Below are positions 52,022 through 61,695 of a DNA stretch of 64,000 bases, piece by piece; the stretch's first letter is position 1, and each line of letters starts with the position of its first letter. This DNA is from an uncultured Victivallales bacterium (GTDB lineage Bacteria > Verrucomicrobiota > Lentisphaeria > Victivallales > UBA1829): positions 50,910 through 114,909 of the forward strand of contig CALXRL010000050.1 in the NCBI GenBank assembly GCA_944390735.1. Reading direction: 5' to 3'. The notes beneath the pieces are model-generated. The model did no database searches. It saw only the letters and a program-made list of their open reading frames with translations, and had not been told where the DNA came from. A program made the translations under genes and the position numbers.

Positions 52022-54274
52022 ATGAGTGATATTGCACTTTTGCAGAAGGAATTTCAGGAGTACAGCCGGAAGCGACGTTACCGGCAGTGGGATTGGAAAA
52101 CGCCGAGTCCTCTCTGGGCCGAGATGGACCGAAGAGCGGAGAGGGTGCCGAACGCTTCGGCACTGGAGTTGAAAGCTATTCAATATGAAGTGATTGCGGA
52201 AAAATTTGTTCCGCATCTGTTTTCTCACACCCCGTTCTTTTTCGAGATGGGACTCAAGCCGGCGGAGGCAAGAGGGGTGGCGGATTACGGGCTGCCGGCG
52301 TCCTGGCTGACGTATCGGAATTCCGAGGCCGTCCGGAGACGTTTTGCTTCTGAACTTGCGCAATACCATGCGTGTTCCCGTCATGGGATTCATCTCGGGG
52401 GGATCTGGGATGCGCATCACCATTCCACGAATTCGACGAATATCATCCGTTGCGGTCTGGAGTCGTTTTACCACGAGGCCGAGGCGGAACTGAAGAAGTG
52501 CGCAACGGAGGAGGAGCGGATTTTCCTCCGTTCCGCGATGCGCGGACTTCTGGCGGTGAAGCTGATCGCGGAGAAATTTGCAAAAGCCGCCGACCGGAAG
52601 CTGGAAACGGCATCCGATCCGGAGGAGGTCCGCTTTCTGAACATGATCTCCCGTGCGGGCCGCCGCGTGCCGTGGAAACCTGCGGAAACCTTTTACGAGG
52701 GGCTGGCAATGTTTCCGTTTCTGTATGAAGTGATTGCGTCGCTGGAAGGGAACGGCCTGTCCGCGTTCGGACGGCTGGATTTCGTTCTCGGGCCGCTCTA
52801 TGAACGCGATCTTGCCGCGGGACGGATCACGCGCGATGAAGCCGTTGATCTTCTCAGCCGGGCGCTCTGCTTTACCGACTGCCGCTACGATAAATACGGA
52901 AGCTGGAAGGATGCGTATAACACGCAGGAAAACGGAACCGCGATGTCGCTGGGCGGATACGGGGAGGAGGGAAAGGTCGTCTGCAATGAGGTCACGATGA
53001 TGATCCTGGAGGTGCATCGAAAATGGAATCTTCTGTTTCCGAAACTTCAGCTCCGGATCTGCCGGGAGACTCCGAAAGCGTTTTTTGACGCCGCCAACGC
53101 GAATCTTCTGGAGGGGCGCAATGTCCTTTCTTTCCTGAACGACGACTGCATCATTGCCGCCCAGGTCCGCGCGGGGAAACGACGGGAGGATGCGCTCCAG
53201 TATGCGATCGGCGCCTGCTGGGAGGTCATTGTCGAAGGCTGTGAGCACTCCGCGGGGGCGAACTGCTATTTCAATCTGCTCCGGATTCTGGAACTCTCCA
53301 TTCACGAGGAGGGGGAGGTGATCGCCGAGACCGGAGTCCGGTGCCGGAAGCTGGATTCGTGCACGTCGTTCGAGGAGGTCTACCGCTGTTTCCTGGAGAA
53401 TGTTCTCCGCGAGGTGCGGCGGATGTGCCGCACAATCGAAACGGTGGGACGCTTCTGGCCCGAGGTGAATCCCTCGCCCTTTTTTTCGGCCTGTATGAAG
53501 GATTGTCTCAGGAATCACCGCGACTACACGGCGGGCGGCGGACGCTACAATCCGCATGCGCTTCCGTTTGCCGCTTTTGCGAATGCGGTGGACTCCCTGC
53601 TGGCGATCCGGTCGCTCTGTTTCGGAGAGGAGAAGGTCTGTTCCCTGACGGAGCTTCTGACCGTTCTCCGCCGGAACTGGGAGGGGGCGGAGGTGCTCCG
53701 GCGCCGGGCGCTCCGTTCTCCGTACTTCGGCGATGGATCGGAGGAGTCGAATGCTCTCGCCAAACGGTTGTTCGACGATCTGTATAACTCGACTCGCGAT
53801 CTGAAAAATGAACGGGGAGGACCATTTCAGCTCGCGTATTATGAGGCCTGGGAATTCATCAACTGGGGAAAACTGATGCGGGCGACTCCCGACGGCCGCA
53901 GAGACGGGGAGGTCATTGCGCAGGGATTGTCGCCTTCCCATGCCCATTCGGACATGCAGTTGACGACGGTCATGAATTCCGTGGGCCGTCTGGATCTTAC
54001 GATGGTTCCGGGAAACTCCTGTCTGAACATTTCCCTGCCGCTGGGACGGGTCTCCGCCGATGTGCTGGAAGGTCTGGAACGGGCGTTCATCGCCTCGGGC
54101 GGGGAGCAGCTCCAGCCGAACTGCGTCCGGCTCGAGGATCTGGAGGATGCGATGATCCATCCGGAGGCGCATCGCGATCTGTTTGTCCGGGTGTTCGGAT
54201 TTTCCGCGCGGTTTATTCTGCTGCCTCCGGAATGGCAGCGCGAGTTCATCAACCGGCATCAGTACTCCGCATGA
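52022..54274 (+). CDS. Glycyl-radical enzyme (pyruvate formate-lyase-like), substrate unknown
   Basis: 750 aa. C-terminal glycyl-radical site RVFGFSARF with Gly726, and the active-site Cys399 in ACWE (C-x-E, as in dehydratase/lyase-type members). The Cys-Gly distance of 327 residues is normal. The N-terminal PFL-type domain is intact. The enzyme needs a radical SAM activase, which is not encoded next to it. It should be a cytoplasmic, oxygen-sensitive lyase or dehydratase. The arrangement with an AraC gene, not a PFL operon, suggests use on a specific compound such as a sugar or polyol derivative. The usual subfamily signatures of PFL itself (adjacent double Cys) are absent. Confidence 0.85.
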   Translation: MSDIALLQKEFQEYSRKRRYRQWDWKTPSPLWAEMDRRAERVPNASALELKAIQYEVIAEKFVPHLFSHTPFFFEMGLKPAEARGVADYGLPASWLTYRNSEAVRRRFASELAQYHACSRHGIHLGGIWDAHHHSTNSTNIIRCGLESFYHEAEAELKKCATEEERIFLRSAMRGLLAVKLIAEKFAKAADRKLETASDPEEVRFLNMISRAGRRVPWKPAETFYEGLAMFPFLYEVIASLEGNGLSAFGRLDFVLGPLYERDLAAGRITRDEAVDLLSRALCFTDCRYDKYGSWKDAYNTQENGTAMSLGGYGEEGKVVCNEVTMMILEVHRKWNLLFPKLQLRICRETPKAFFDAANANLLEGRNVLSFLNDDCIIAAQVRAGKRREDALQYAIGACWEVIVEGCEHSAGANCYFNLLRILELSIHEEGEVIAETGVRCRKLDSCTSFEEVYRCFLENVLREVRRMCRTIETVGRFWPEVNPSPFFSACMKDCLRNHRDYTAGGGRYNPHALPFAAFANAVDSLLAIRSLCFGEEKVCSLTELLTVLRRNWEGAEVLRRRALRSPYFGDGSEESNALAKRLFDDLYNSTRDLKNERGGPFQLAYYEAWEFINWGKLMRATPDGRRDGEVIAQGLSPSHAHSDMQLTTVMNSVGRLDLTMVPGNSCLNISLPLGRVSADVLEGLERAFIASGGEQLQPNCVRLEDLEDAMIHPEAHRDLFVRVFGFSARFILLPPEWQREFINRHQYSA

Positions 54275-54543
54275 AGCAGGAGAATTTCTCCGGGAGGATC
54301 GTGGGGGAAGCCGAGGCTCGGTTGTTTCTGCCGGAACCATGTCTTGCCCTTCGGATCTGACCGCGCGGGGGAGGGGGGATCCGGAGCTTTTTCCGGGGAA
54401 GGAGTTGCGGGACGGGAGAACCCGGGATGGGCGGTTCGGCCCTCTGTCATAAGAGAAACTGAAATCGCCTGATATCTCGGGCTCCGGCCGTCGATGGCGG
54501 GGATGCGGAACCGTTTTGAAAAGGAGGGAGCCGCCCCTCGGCC

Positions 54544-56595
54544 TCACTCCTTCCGGTAGACCAGAAGGGCAAAGCCGTTTCTGGGGATGGTGACGGTGGT
54601 GTTTTCGAACACGACGTCGCCGGAGACGGAATCCATGCGGACAAAGCGGAAGCCCGGAACGGAAACCTCTGTTTTTTGAACATCCCGGTTGCTCTGCGTG
54701 AGAAGAACTCCCAGTTCGTTTCCGAGGAGGAAGGCGTTCGTCTGAATCTCCGGATTGCTCAGGGAGTGGAACTCGCAGGCGCAGAAGCGTCCCCGGTAGA
54801 GAAGATCGGCGGAACGTTCGCGGAAGGCGTTGGCTCTGCCCAGATATTCCTGATACCGGGGGGTGGCGGCGATGGAACTGCGGCAGCGATGGATCTCCAC
54901 ATCGCTGCGACTGCCGAGAAGGAGCATCTGATTGACGGGAAACTCGACGTCGGAATCGTCGCGGATGTTCCGGTTGGAGATGACCGCTTCGGGGAATGCC
55001 TCCTTGAAAAGATAGCTGGCCGAGCGAAGGAGCGGTTTTTCTCCGGTCTTTCTCCACTCCGGATTCCAGGCGGAGGCGGGGAAGCCGAAGATGTGAACGA
55101 AATCCGTGTACTGGAGCGTCTGATCGGTGGTGCATTCGATTCCGAATCCGAGCTCGGGCTTTCTGGATTTCGCGTATTCGTAGAGCTCGCGGAGCATTTC
55201 CCGCTTGCTCTGCATGAGTCCGGTGAAGGGAACGGGATGTCCGTGGGCGGGATCGCAGCAGGGATAGGAGGCAAGTCCCAGCTGATCGAAGAAGACCGAA
55301 TCGGCTCCGATCTCGATGGCAAAGTCGATATGACGCTTCAGAATTTCGATCCAGGAACGGCAGGAGGGACAGGCGACGACGAATGTCTTGTTGCCGAAGG
55401 CGCGCAGAAAGGTTCCCGTGTTGCTGAAGTTGTAGAATTCGCGGTGTTCGGTGCCGTCGGCGCGTTTGATGGAGACGCGCTGGCCTTCGCCGGAGCGATA
55501 GTAGTCGGTATCCGCGTCGATGAGCTGGCCGTTGAAGTAGAGGATGATTTTCCCGCCTTTTGCCTGAACCTTCCGGATGTTCTCCTTGAGCGCGTCCACT
55601 CCGCCCTGCGAGGGATCGGGGGTATAGACCGGATATCCGGAATCCATGCCTTCGGCGGTCCAGCCGAAGAGGAAGAGGGTGCGGATCCCGGCTTTTGCGG
55701 CGTCGTCATAGGCCTGTTCGAGTTTGGAATAGGGGAAGAAGTATTCGCCGTACTGATGATGCAGAATGATTCTCTGCCATCCGGCGGAGTTCCGGACATG
55801 CTGCGGAATTTTCGGAGCGGTGAACCAGGAGTCGGCCCATTTCCGGTATTTCCGGGCGCCGACGGTCCAGTCGCCGGAATACGGCGAGGTGACGATCTTC
55901 TCCTCGCTCCACTCCTTCCCCGGCGCGAGGAAGGGATAGCGGACGAGAAACATGTTGAGGGAGGTGTTCTGTTCCAGTTCAAAAAGATGGGCGGTCAGTT
56001 CAAAGGAGCTGTCGTGACACCCGAAATAGAAGCCGTCGCCGCCCCAGTCGAGTTCGAAGCAGTTCATGGAGCAGGAGCGGCCCGGATAGATGGCGGGAGC
56101 TGTGCGGATGTATTTCTGGTCGGGCGCCATGTAGCTGGTGAAGCAGGAGCGGATGTGACGCGGAAGATTTTCGATGCGTTCGCTGACCAGTTCCGAGGTA
56201 ATGGCCGCCATCGGCGGTTCGGGATCCCGGATCGTGAAAATGGGAAAATGCACTTCGCGGATGACCTTGTCCGCGGTCCGGTTGTTCACGTCCACTCCCC
56301 AGCGGATCTCGTCTTCCCGCAGGGTGGCGGAAAGCGTGACGGAGACGGGAATCGTGCCGCGCTGTTCGCATTCCATTTCGGGATAGGCAAGGGTGAGACG
56401 GTTGTTTTCCACGCGGATCGCCGGAATCCCCGCGGGACGGGCCTCCAGTTCCAGACAGGCCGGATCCCCGAGGATCATGCGCAGAAGACCATGGGGGGAA
56501 ATGAGTTCCCGACCCGATTTCTTATTGCAGAGTTCCGTCAGAGTTCCGTGCTCATCGACGGCGAGGGAAAGAAATTCGTTTTCCATTCGGTTCAT
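54544..56595 (-). CDS. DUF6259-type cytoplasmic glycosidase-like protein
   Basis: 683 aa, no signal peptide. The N-terminal beta-sandwich (about 1-230) is of the DUF6259/alpha-galactosidase-like kind, followed by a TIM barrel (about 250-530). Barrel positions such as FGWTAEGMDSGYP (about 312), FFDQLGLASYP (about 437) and GIECTTDQ (about 479) carry the acidic residues likely to act in catalysis; this matches the layout of GH36/GH101-like proteins. A C-terminal beta-domain completes it. Divergent from an AraC gene with 152 bp between them. It starts at ATG 56595, with an in-frame Met at codon 4. The activity is unknown. Confidence 0.68.
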   Translation of the reverse strand: MNRMENEFLSLAVDEHGTLTELCNKKSGRELISPHGLLRMILGDPACLELEARPAGIPAIRVENNRLTLAYPEMECEQRGTIPVSVTLSATLREDEIRWGVDVNNRTADKVIREVHFPIFTIRDPEPPMAAITSELVSERIENLPRHIRSCFTSYMAPDQKYIRTAPAIYPGRSCSMNCFELDWGGDGFYFGCHDSSFELTAHLFELEQNTSLNMFLVRYPFLAPGKEWSEEKIVTSPYSGDWTVGARKYRKWADSWFTAPKIPQHVRNSAGWQRIILHHQYGEYFFPYSKLEQAYDDAAKAGIRTLFLFGWTAEGMDSGYPVYTPDPSQGGVDALKENIRKVQAKGGKIILYFNGQLIDADTDYYRSGEGQRVSIKRADGTEHREFYNFSNTGTFLRAFGNKTFVVACPSCRSWIEILKRHIDFAIEIGADSVFFDQLGLASYPCCDPAHGHPVPFTGLMQSKREMLRELYEYAKSRKPELGFGIECTTDQTLQYTDFVHIFGFPASAWNPEWRKTGEKPLLRSASYLFKEAFPEAVISNRNIRDDSDVEFPVNQMLLLGSRSDVEIHRCRSSIAATPRYQEYLGRANAFRERSADLLYRGRFCACEFHSLSNPEIQTNAFLLGNELGVLLTQSNRDVQKTEVSVPGFRFVRMDSVSGDVVFENTTVTIPRNGFALLVYRKE

Positions 56596-56642
56596 GAGAT
56601 TCTCCTGAGTTTGATTCGGATTGTTTTCCGGTAGTTCCCCTT

Positions 56643-56671
56643 ATTATAATTCCGGGAAGGGGTTTCTGCCA
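56643..56671 (-). promoter_or_regulatory. Promoter of the DUF6259 gene
   Basis: TGGCAG (56671-56666), 17 bases, TATAAT (56648-56643). A weak -35 next to AraC-type direct repeats indicates an activator-dependent promoter. Confidence 0.65.
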
Positions 56672-56706
56672 TGGGAAGTATGCCAAAAACGATGGGAATT
56701 GTGCCA
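56671..56706 (-). promoter_or_regulatory. AraC-type direct repeats, 21 bp spacing
   Basis: ATGGGAAGTATGCCA (56671-56685) and ATGGGAATTGTGCCA (56692-56706), 13 of 15 identical, exactly 21 bp apart on one face of the helix. The first abuts the weak -35 of the DUF6259 gene. This is the usual class II activator arrangement of AraC proteins. Confidence 0.75.
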
Positions 56707-56713
56707 GAATCAT

Positions 56714-56742
56714 TTGACAAAACAGAAAGCAGGGGGTATCAT
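56714..56742 (+). promoter_or_regulatory. Promoter of the AraC gene at 56748
   Basis: TTGACA (56714-56719), 17 bases, TATCAT (56737-56742). The ATG is only 5 bases beyond the -10, so the predicted start of transcription is at or next to the ATG. Confidence 0.65.
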
Positions 56743-56747
56743 ACCGC

Positions 56748-57602
56748 ATGAAGAACTATTTTCTCCATTTTCAGGATCTTCCCCGGACGCTTTCCGCGCC
56801 CCTTCCGCTTTCCGCGCTTCTTTCGTGTGACAATGCGCTCGGCACATGGAACGGAAAACGGGAGAACCGGATGGAATTTGCGGTGCGTCTCGGATCATCG
56901 GATGCGTATTCGGTGGACATTCAGGATGGCCGGGAGACCCGGCTGGCGTTTCCGCATGTGTATCTGAAATATCCGGGGAGCGATTTCCATTCGCCGCCGT
57001 TTGCGCGGCGGGAGGCGTTTGCGCTTCTTTACGACGGTTCGCTGTGCGGCCGTCTGGAGGAGCACGGAATTCTGCTGGACACGGTGGCCTGGCCGCTGGA
57101 GATAACGCCGGAGATCCGGGAGCTGATCCGGAAGATCGACACGCTCTGCGAAAGCATGTCGGTTCCCGGCTGCATCGACCGCATTGACGGCTATGCGCTG
57201 TGTCTGCTCCGGGAGCTGATGCTTCAGCATCCGGCGCGACGGAACGAAAATCCTTCGCAGACGGACTCCTTTTATGCCGGGAAGATCCAGCGGATCGCAT
57301 CGTATCTGCGGGCGCATTATGCGGAGCGGATCCGTCTGGAGGAGCTGGCGGAGAGGGTCGGGTTGTCGCGGCGGACGTTTTTCCGTTATTGGAAACGGGA
57401 GTTTCCATCGCATTCGCCGATCCGGTATCTTCAGGAGCTGCGGATGCGCGAGGCGTGCCGTCTTCTCCGGTATGAGATGCCGGTTTCGGAGATCGCGGAA
57501 CGCCTGCATTTTTCGGATCCCTCCTATTTTGCGGAGCTGTTCCGCCGTCAGTTCGGCGAGACGCCGAGTCAGTATCGGCGTCGGAAGTCCGGGGAACCGT
57601 GA
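56748..57602 (+). CDS. AraC-family transcriptional regulator
   Basis: 284 aa. Sensing domain (about 1-170) and C-terminal HTH domain (about 185-280; IRLEELAERVGLSRRTFFRYW, PVSEIAERLHFSDPSYFAELF). Likely activates the divergent DUF6259 gene through the 21 bp-spaced repeats. The transcript may be leaderless; only GGGGG at an 11-base distance resembles a ribosome site. Its stop lies 1 bp from the stop of the convergent glycosidase gene. Confidence 0.9.
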   Translation: MKNYFLHFQDLPRTLSAPLPLSALLSCDNALGTWNGKRENRMEFAVRLGSSDAYSVDIQDGRETRLAFPHVYLKYPGSDFHSPPFARREAFALLYDGSLCGRLEEHGILLDTVAWPLEITPEIRELIRKIDTLCESMSVPGCIDRIDGYALCLLRELMLQHPARRNENPSQTDSFYAGKIQRIASYLRAHYAERIRLEELAERVGLSRRTFFRYWKREFPSHSPIRYLQELRMREACRLLRYEMPVSEIAERLHFSDPSYFAELFRRQFGETPSQYRRRKSGEP

Positions 57603-57603
57603 T

Positions 57604-60600
57604 TCATTGCGCAAGTTCGAAATACAGGCTCGGACCGTGTTTGAGATCGGCCGTGCGGAGGGTGAATGCAATGCCTTTCCCAATTTTCCTGACGGGAATC
57701 TTTTCGAGTCTGGTTCCATCGGGGGCAAGAGCGTAAAGAGTCATTTTTTCCGCCTGGTCGGTGAGGATTTCCATTTCAAAAGTGCCGCTCTCAATGAGAA
57801 TCGGAGTGCTTCCGTGATCCAGACAGACCCGCTGATCCTCCTCTTCAAACACCATTCCGGAGTTGAGGGCGTTTGTGACGACAAACAGCAGGAGGCGCCT
57901 TGCGTCACGGATGCTTCTGGTTCCGTCGATGGAGGCCAGGGCGAGACATCCTCTCCGGTTCATGTTTTTCACGCGGAAGTTGCGGAGATCCGCCCGGCTT
58001 CCGGCTTCCGCGCAGAGACCCTGGAAGCGGTCTGTTTCGATGGTCATCCGGTTGTTCCGTGCGTTCAGGACAAGTTCTCCCGTTGCGCTGACAAAAAAAT
58101 CTTTCAGGGCATTGGTCCTGTTGTCCGCCGGAAGCAGACCGCGCGATTTCAGGTTCCGCAGAATCCGGTCCATATCAAAGACGGAGCTCCGGGTATCGAC
58201 AATATCCGCATCCGCCCGTCGGACCGCCGTCGCGGAGGAGCCCAGACGAGGCAGGAGCACTTCGTTCTTCCCGGCCGGATGGTGCGTCAGATCCACGGCG
58301 CACTCGCCGATCAGTCCCATCCGGAGCTGGGACGCACTGACGGATTCCGTCAGCTGATTGCTTTGAAGAATCTCCTCCGGATTAATTTCGATCCGGGTCC
58401 GGAACGGAGAGGATTTGACATCGCCGCGCCGGTAGAGCAGGGCGGTCATCAGTTCCGTGGCGCGGCGGACGGGATCGAAGCGGATTTCAAAATCCACGAT
58501 TTTCCCGCTGAAATTCCGTGTGGGCGCCATGACGAACGCGGTGAGGGCGTCGAATCCGTTCAGGGCGGCATATCCGCCGAGCACGAATCCATGCTCGTAG
58601 CGATATCGGTTCCAGAAGCAGTGGCCGTGTTCGGAAACCAGGAAGGGTTTGCCGGAAATCCGAGTCGCCAGATAGCTGCATACCGTGTTCGCGGCGGAAC
58701 CGATGGAACTGGTCTGGTTGATGCGTGATCCCTTTGCGAGCGGACCGCCGGAGGGATGGTCGTGATAGCTGTTCATTGTGACAAAATCGAACGTTTTGCG
58801 GACCACGACGTGACGCATCGACTTGCCCATGGCAAAGCTTGTCACGGGGCCGGCATAGCCGAGTTTGCGGAGGAAGGTTCGTTCGCGTTCATAGAGTCCG
58901 CGTTCCTGTTCCGTGATGAATTCCGCGCGGTCGCGGCCGAGTTGTCCGGGAGTGTCCTTGGCAAGCGGCTGAAAGGTTTTGATGTCTTCGAAGGAGGAAA
59001 GGTGCGCCGCGTCCCTGCCCCACGCCTGTTTCAGACGGTGGAACGAACCGTATTTCCGTTTCAGAAAGGTCCGGAAGAGTCCGGAAAATCGGTCATCGGC
59101 GCGGAGAAAGACGAATTCCTGTTCGTTGTTGCAGTCGATGAAGGCGATCTGGGGATCGTCGATCCAGCGCATCTTCGTATACGGATTGACGTGATTGAGC
59201 ACCAGTTCGGCATTTCTGCACCAGGCGTCATAATCGCGTTTGTGTCGGTAGAGATCCCAGTCCTGTTTTTCGGCTCCGCCCCAGGGATAGCAGCGGTCGA
59301 ATCCGATGTGCGGAACCGGCAGGGAGAGGTAGATGTAGACTCCCCGCTTCTTCAGACAGTACAGCAGATAATCGAACTGGTCCCGCAGACGGGGCGAATA
59401 TTCAAAAGCCCCGAGCTCCTTCCAGTCCAGATCACGCATGTGCCGGGCCCAGATGCGGACGAGGTTGTAGCCGCCGCGCACGATCTGGTCCGCGTATTCC
59501 TCCGCGTCCTGTTTCGTGACGATTTCGGTGATTCCCGTGAAGAATTTTCCGAATTCCCGGTTTTGATTGAATGCGAGAAAGCGAACCGGAATCCCGGGAC
59601 GTTTTTCAAATTCAAAATGTCCGCTTTTCCCGACGACGACTCTGCCGAATTCTCCGATTCCGTGTTTCGGGAACAGCGGTTCGAAGTCCAGCGCCGTTCC
59701 CGCTTTCGGAGAGGGTTTGAATGACTGCGGAAGCGCTTTCCAGACCTCGTCTGCGCGGATCGTCTGTTTTTTCCGTTCAGGATAGGAATACCGGCGTTCC
59801 GTGACGGTTGCCGCGATCAGGAGCCACAGCGTCTTGCTTTCCGGATTCTTGCGGAAGGCGATTCGGGTGAGATTGCCGACGCTTTCCGGAATCGTGAAGC
59901 GCGAGACGTAGGCCGCTCCGAATCCGTTTTTCGGCATGATGAGCGTACCGACAACGGCATTCTCCACGGGTTTTCCCTTCCACCAGTCCGTGAGATCTTT
60001 TCCGTAGAGGACGGGAATTTCCGCTTTTCCTGCGGTTCCGGTCAGGTCAATGAATCCGGAAATGGTTCCTTTCGGATCCGCCCACGCGGAGCTGTGGAGA
60101 AGATAAAGGTATCTGCCGTGTACCGGGACCGACGGCCGGATTTCGACCCGTTCCGGAGCTTTCGGCAGACGCGGACAGCGCAGCGCGACGATCGTTTTCT
60201 CCTTGTGTTCCTTCGGATCCAGCACATGGAACGGAACATTGGCGAACGTCTGGCGTTTGACCGGAAAGCGGGAGGCATCCTGGGAGCTTCCCTGATCGTG
60301 CCATCCGCCTTTTTGGTCTCCGGCGACGCGGTCGGAGAATCCCCAGTTTGCGCACTGTTCCAGCGGAAGAAACGTATCGTCCATCGCTGCGATCTTCAGA
60401 TTGCGGAAGAGGATGGAGCCGCGGGAGCCGACCACTCCGATTCCCAGATTTCCCCTTGTGACGGTATCGGGAATGTCGCAGGTCAGAGTGACGGTTTTCC
60501 AGTCGGTTTTTCCGCTTCCGAGCACATTGCGTTTCCAGACGCTCCGGGTGCCTTTTTCCCCTCCTGCCCAGAAGGCGAACCATCCGCCTTCCCACCGTTT

Positions 60601-60894
60601 TTCAGGAGCGGAAAGTTCCAGTTTGACCTCGGCGGAAATGGTGATGCGGCGGTTGCGGATTTCCGGTCCGCGCAGAGAAATCGTCGCCGTGTTGCGCAGC
60701 GTTTCCGCGTTCGCTGGGACGGTGAAGCGCAGCGCGCCCGAGCCGTCGACGGGAACGACAGAAGTCTGTTCCCGTTTGATGTTTTCGACTCCTTTCAGAT
60801 CGTCCGCCGAGCGGAAACTCCTCTGGAACAGGACGTGCTCCGCGTGCAGGGCAAGCGTGAGAAGAAGCAGCAGTTGCGTTACGGTTTTTTTCAT
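57604..60894 (-). CDS. Large secreted GH5/clan GH-A-type glycoside hydrolase
   Basis: 1096 aa with a signal peptide (MKKTVTQLLLLLTLALHAEH). An N-terminal jelly-roll (about 20-170) and a second beta-rich domain (about 190-400) precede a TIM barrel (about 430-830). CNNEQEF near 586 is the likely acid/base Glu and LVSEHGHCF near 753 the likely nucleophile, the pattern of GH5/GH39-like clan A enzymes. A C-terminal beta-domain follows. Third gene of the GntR, prepilin-like, glycosidase operon (28 bp after the prepilin-like gene). Confidence 0.75.
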   Translation of the reverse strand: MKKTVTQLLLLLTLALHAEHVLFQRSFRSADDLKGVENIKREQTSVVPVDGSGALRFTVPANAETLRNTATISLRGPEIRNRRITISAEVKLELSAPEKRWEGGWFAFWAGGEKGTRSVWKRNVLGSGKTDWKTVTLTCDIPDTVTRGNLGIGVVGSRGSILFRNLKIAAMDDTFLPLEQCANWGFSDRVAGDQKGGWHDQGSSQDASRFPVKRQTFANVPFHVLDPKEHKEKTIVALRCPRLPKAPERVEIRPSVPVHGRYLYLLHSSAWADPKGTISGFIDLTGTAGKAEIPVLYGKDLTDWWKGKPVENAVVGTLIMPKNGFGAAYVSRFTIPESVGNLTRIAFRKNPESKTLWLLIAATVTERRYSYPERKKQTIRADEVWKALPQSFKPSPKAGTALDFEPLFPKHGIGEFGRVVVGKSGHFEFEKRPGIPVRFLAFNQNREFGKFFTGITEIVTKQDAEEYADQIVRGGYNLVRIWARHMRDLDWKELGAFEYSPRLRDQFDYLLYCLKKRGVYIYLSLPVPHIGFDRCYPWGGAEKQDWDLYRHKRDYDAWCRNAELVLNHVNPYTKMRWIDDPQIAFIDCNNEQEFVFLRADDRFSGLFRTFLKRKYGSFHRLKQAWGRDAAHLSSFEDIKTFQPLAKDTPGQLGRDRAEFITEQERGLYERERTFLRKLGYAGPVTSFAMGKSMRHVVVRKTFDFVTMNSYHDHPSGGPLAKGSRINQTSSIGSAANTVCSYLATRISGKPFLVSEHGHCFWNRYRYEHGFVLGGYAALNGFDALTAFVMAPTRNFSGKIVDFEIRFDPVRRATELMTALLYRRGDVKSSPFRTRIEINPEEILQSNQLTESVSASQLRMGLIGECAVDLTHHPAGKNEVLLPRLGSSATAVRRADADIVDTRSSVFDMDRILRNLKSRGLLPADNRTNALKDFFVSATGELVLNARNNRMTIETDRFQGLCAEAGSRADLRNFRVKNMNRRGCLALASIDGTRSIRDARRLLLFVVTNALNSGMVFEEEDQRVCLDHGSTPILIESGTFEMEILTDQAEKMTLYALAPDGTRLEKIPVRKIGKGIAFTLRTADLKHGPSLYFELAQ

Positions 60895-60922
60895 GGGGAA
60901 CCTCGTTTCTTATGGAGAAAAT

Positions 60923-61684
60923 TCAATAGGGGCAATTGTCATAGGGGAAGTACTGCATCTTGTTGCGGTTCAGATAGCTGCCGGAGACGATGAGGGTGGT
61001 GTAGTCGCGGTTTTCGACGTGGCCGTCGAAAAATGTGACGTTCATTGTCCTGTTATTGTTGTGGCGATAGGCGGAGCCCCAGTCGGAGCCGGAATCGTTG
61101 CCGGTTGCCCAGAAGTTTTCCGGCGACATTTTCCACATGGTGTTCCGGCCCGCGTTTGTGGTCTCCGTGAAGGCGATTTTCCGGGAGGCCGCCCGGATTT
61201 TGTTCAGACGGTAATAGCGGCCGTCATCGGCGGTTCTTCCCGGGAGCAGTTCTCCGTTGAGATATTCATCGGCATACGTGTAGGAGAGCTTCTGATACTG
61301 ATCTCCGATCCATTTGTCTCCATCGGGCAGAGGACGTGTGGAGTCCGGACAGATGCTGTTTTTCCGCACATAGTTCAGCGCCCAGTTCCCTGCCGATGGA
61401 TAGGTTTTGAAGCCCAGATTTTTCACGAATTCCGGATTTTGATACCACAACAGATCGCCGCCTCCGCTGTAAGGAACCCATGCGTCGTTGTTTGCGTTCG
61501 CATATATGATTCCCGCCGTTCCAAGGGTTTTCATCGAATTCATGCAGGAAAGAGTTCTCGCCTTGGCTCGGGCCGATCCCAGCGCAGGCATGAGCAGAGA
61601 GGCTAGAATCGCTATAATGGCAATCACGATTAAAAGTTCTATCAATGTAAATCTGATCCTCTCTTGATTTTTCTGTTTCATCAC
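60923..61684 (-). CDS. Prepilin-like protein in the GntR operon
   Basis: 253 aa. The leader [11 protein letters not shown] is followed by [20 protein letters not shown] with Glu5; Arg, not Gly, precedes the Phe. CMNSMK follows the helix, ICPDS is the second conserved Cys, and [16 protein letters not shown] is the DG end with 11 instead of 9 residues between His and Asp. It lies 11 bp after the GntR gene. Same recurring arrangement as three other prepilin-like genes in the window. Confidence 0.83.
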   Translation of the reverse strand: MMKQKNQERIRFTLIELLIVIAIIAILASLLMPALGSARAKARTLSCMNSMKTLGTAGIIYANANNDAWVPYSGGGDLLWYQNPEFVKNLGFKTYPSAGNWALNYVRKNSICPDSTRPLPDGDKWIGDQYQKLSYTYADEYLNGELLPGRTADDGRYYRLNKIRAASRKIAFTETTNAGRNTMWKMSPENFWATGNDSGSDWGSAYRHNNNRTMNVTFFDGHVENRDYTTLIVSGSYLNRNKMQYFPYDNCPY

Positions 61685-61695
61685 CGTTTCCTTTT

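Noticed and set aside
51908..55135. 1075-codon open frame on the minus strand
   Set aside because: Mirror of the glycyl-radical enzyme gene; the sense protein has intact catalytic Cys and Gly.
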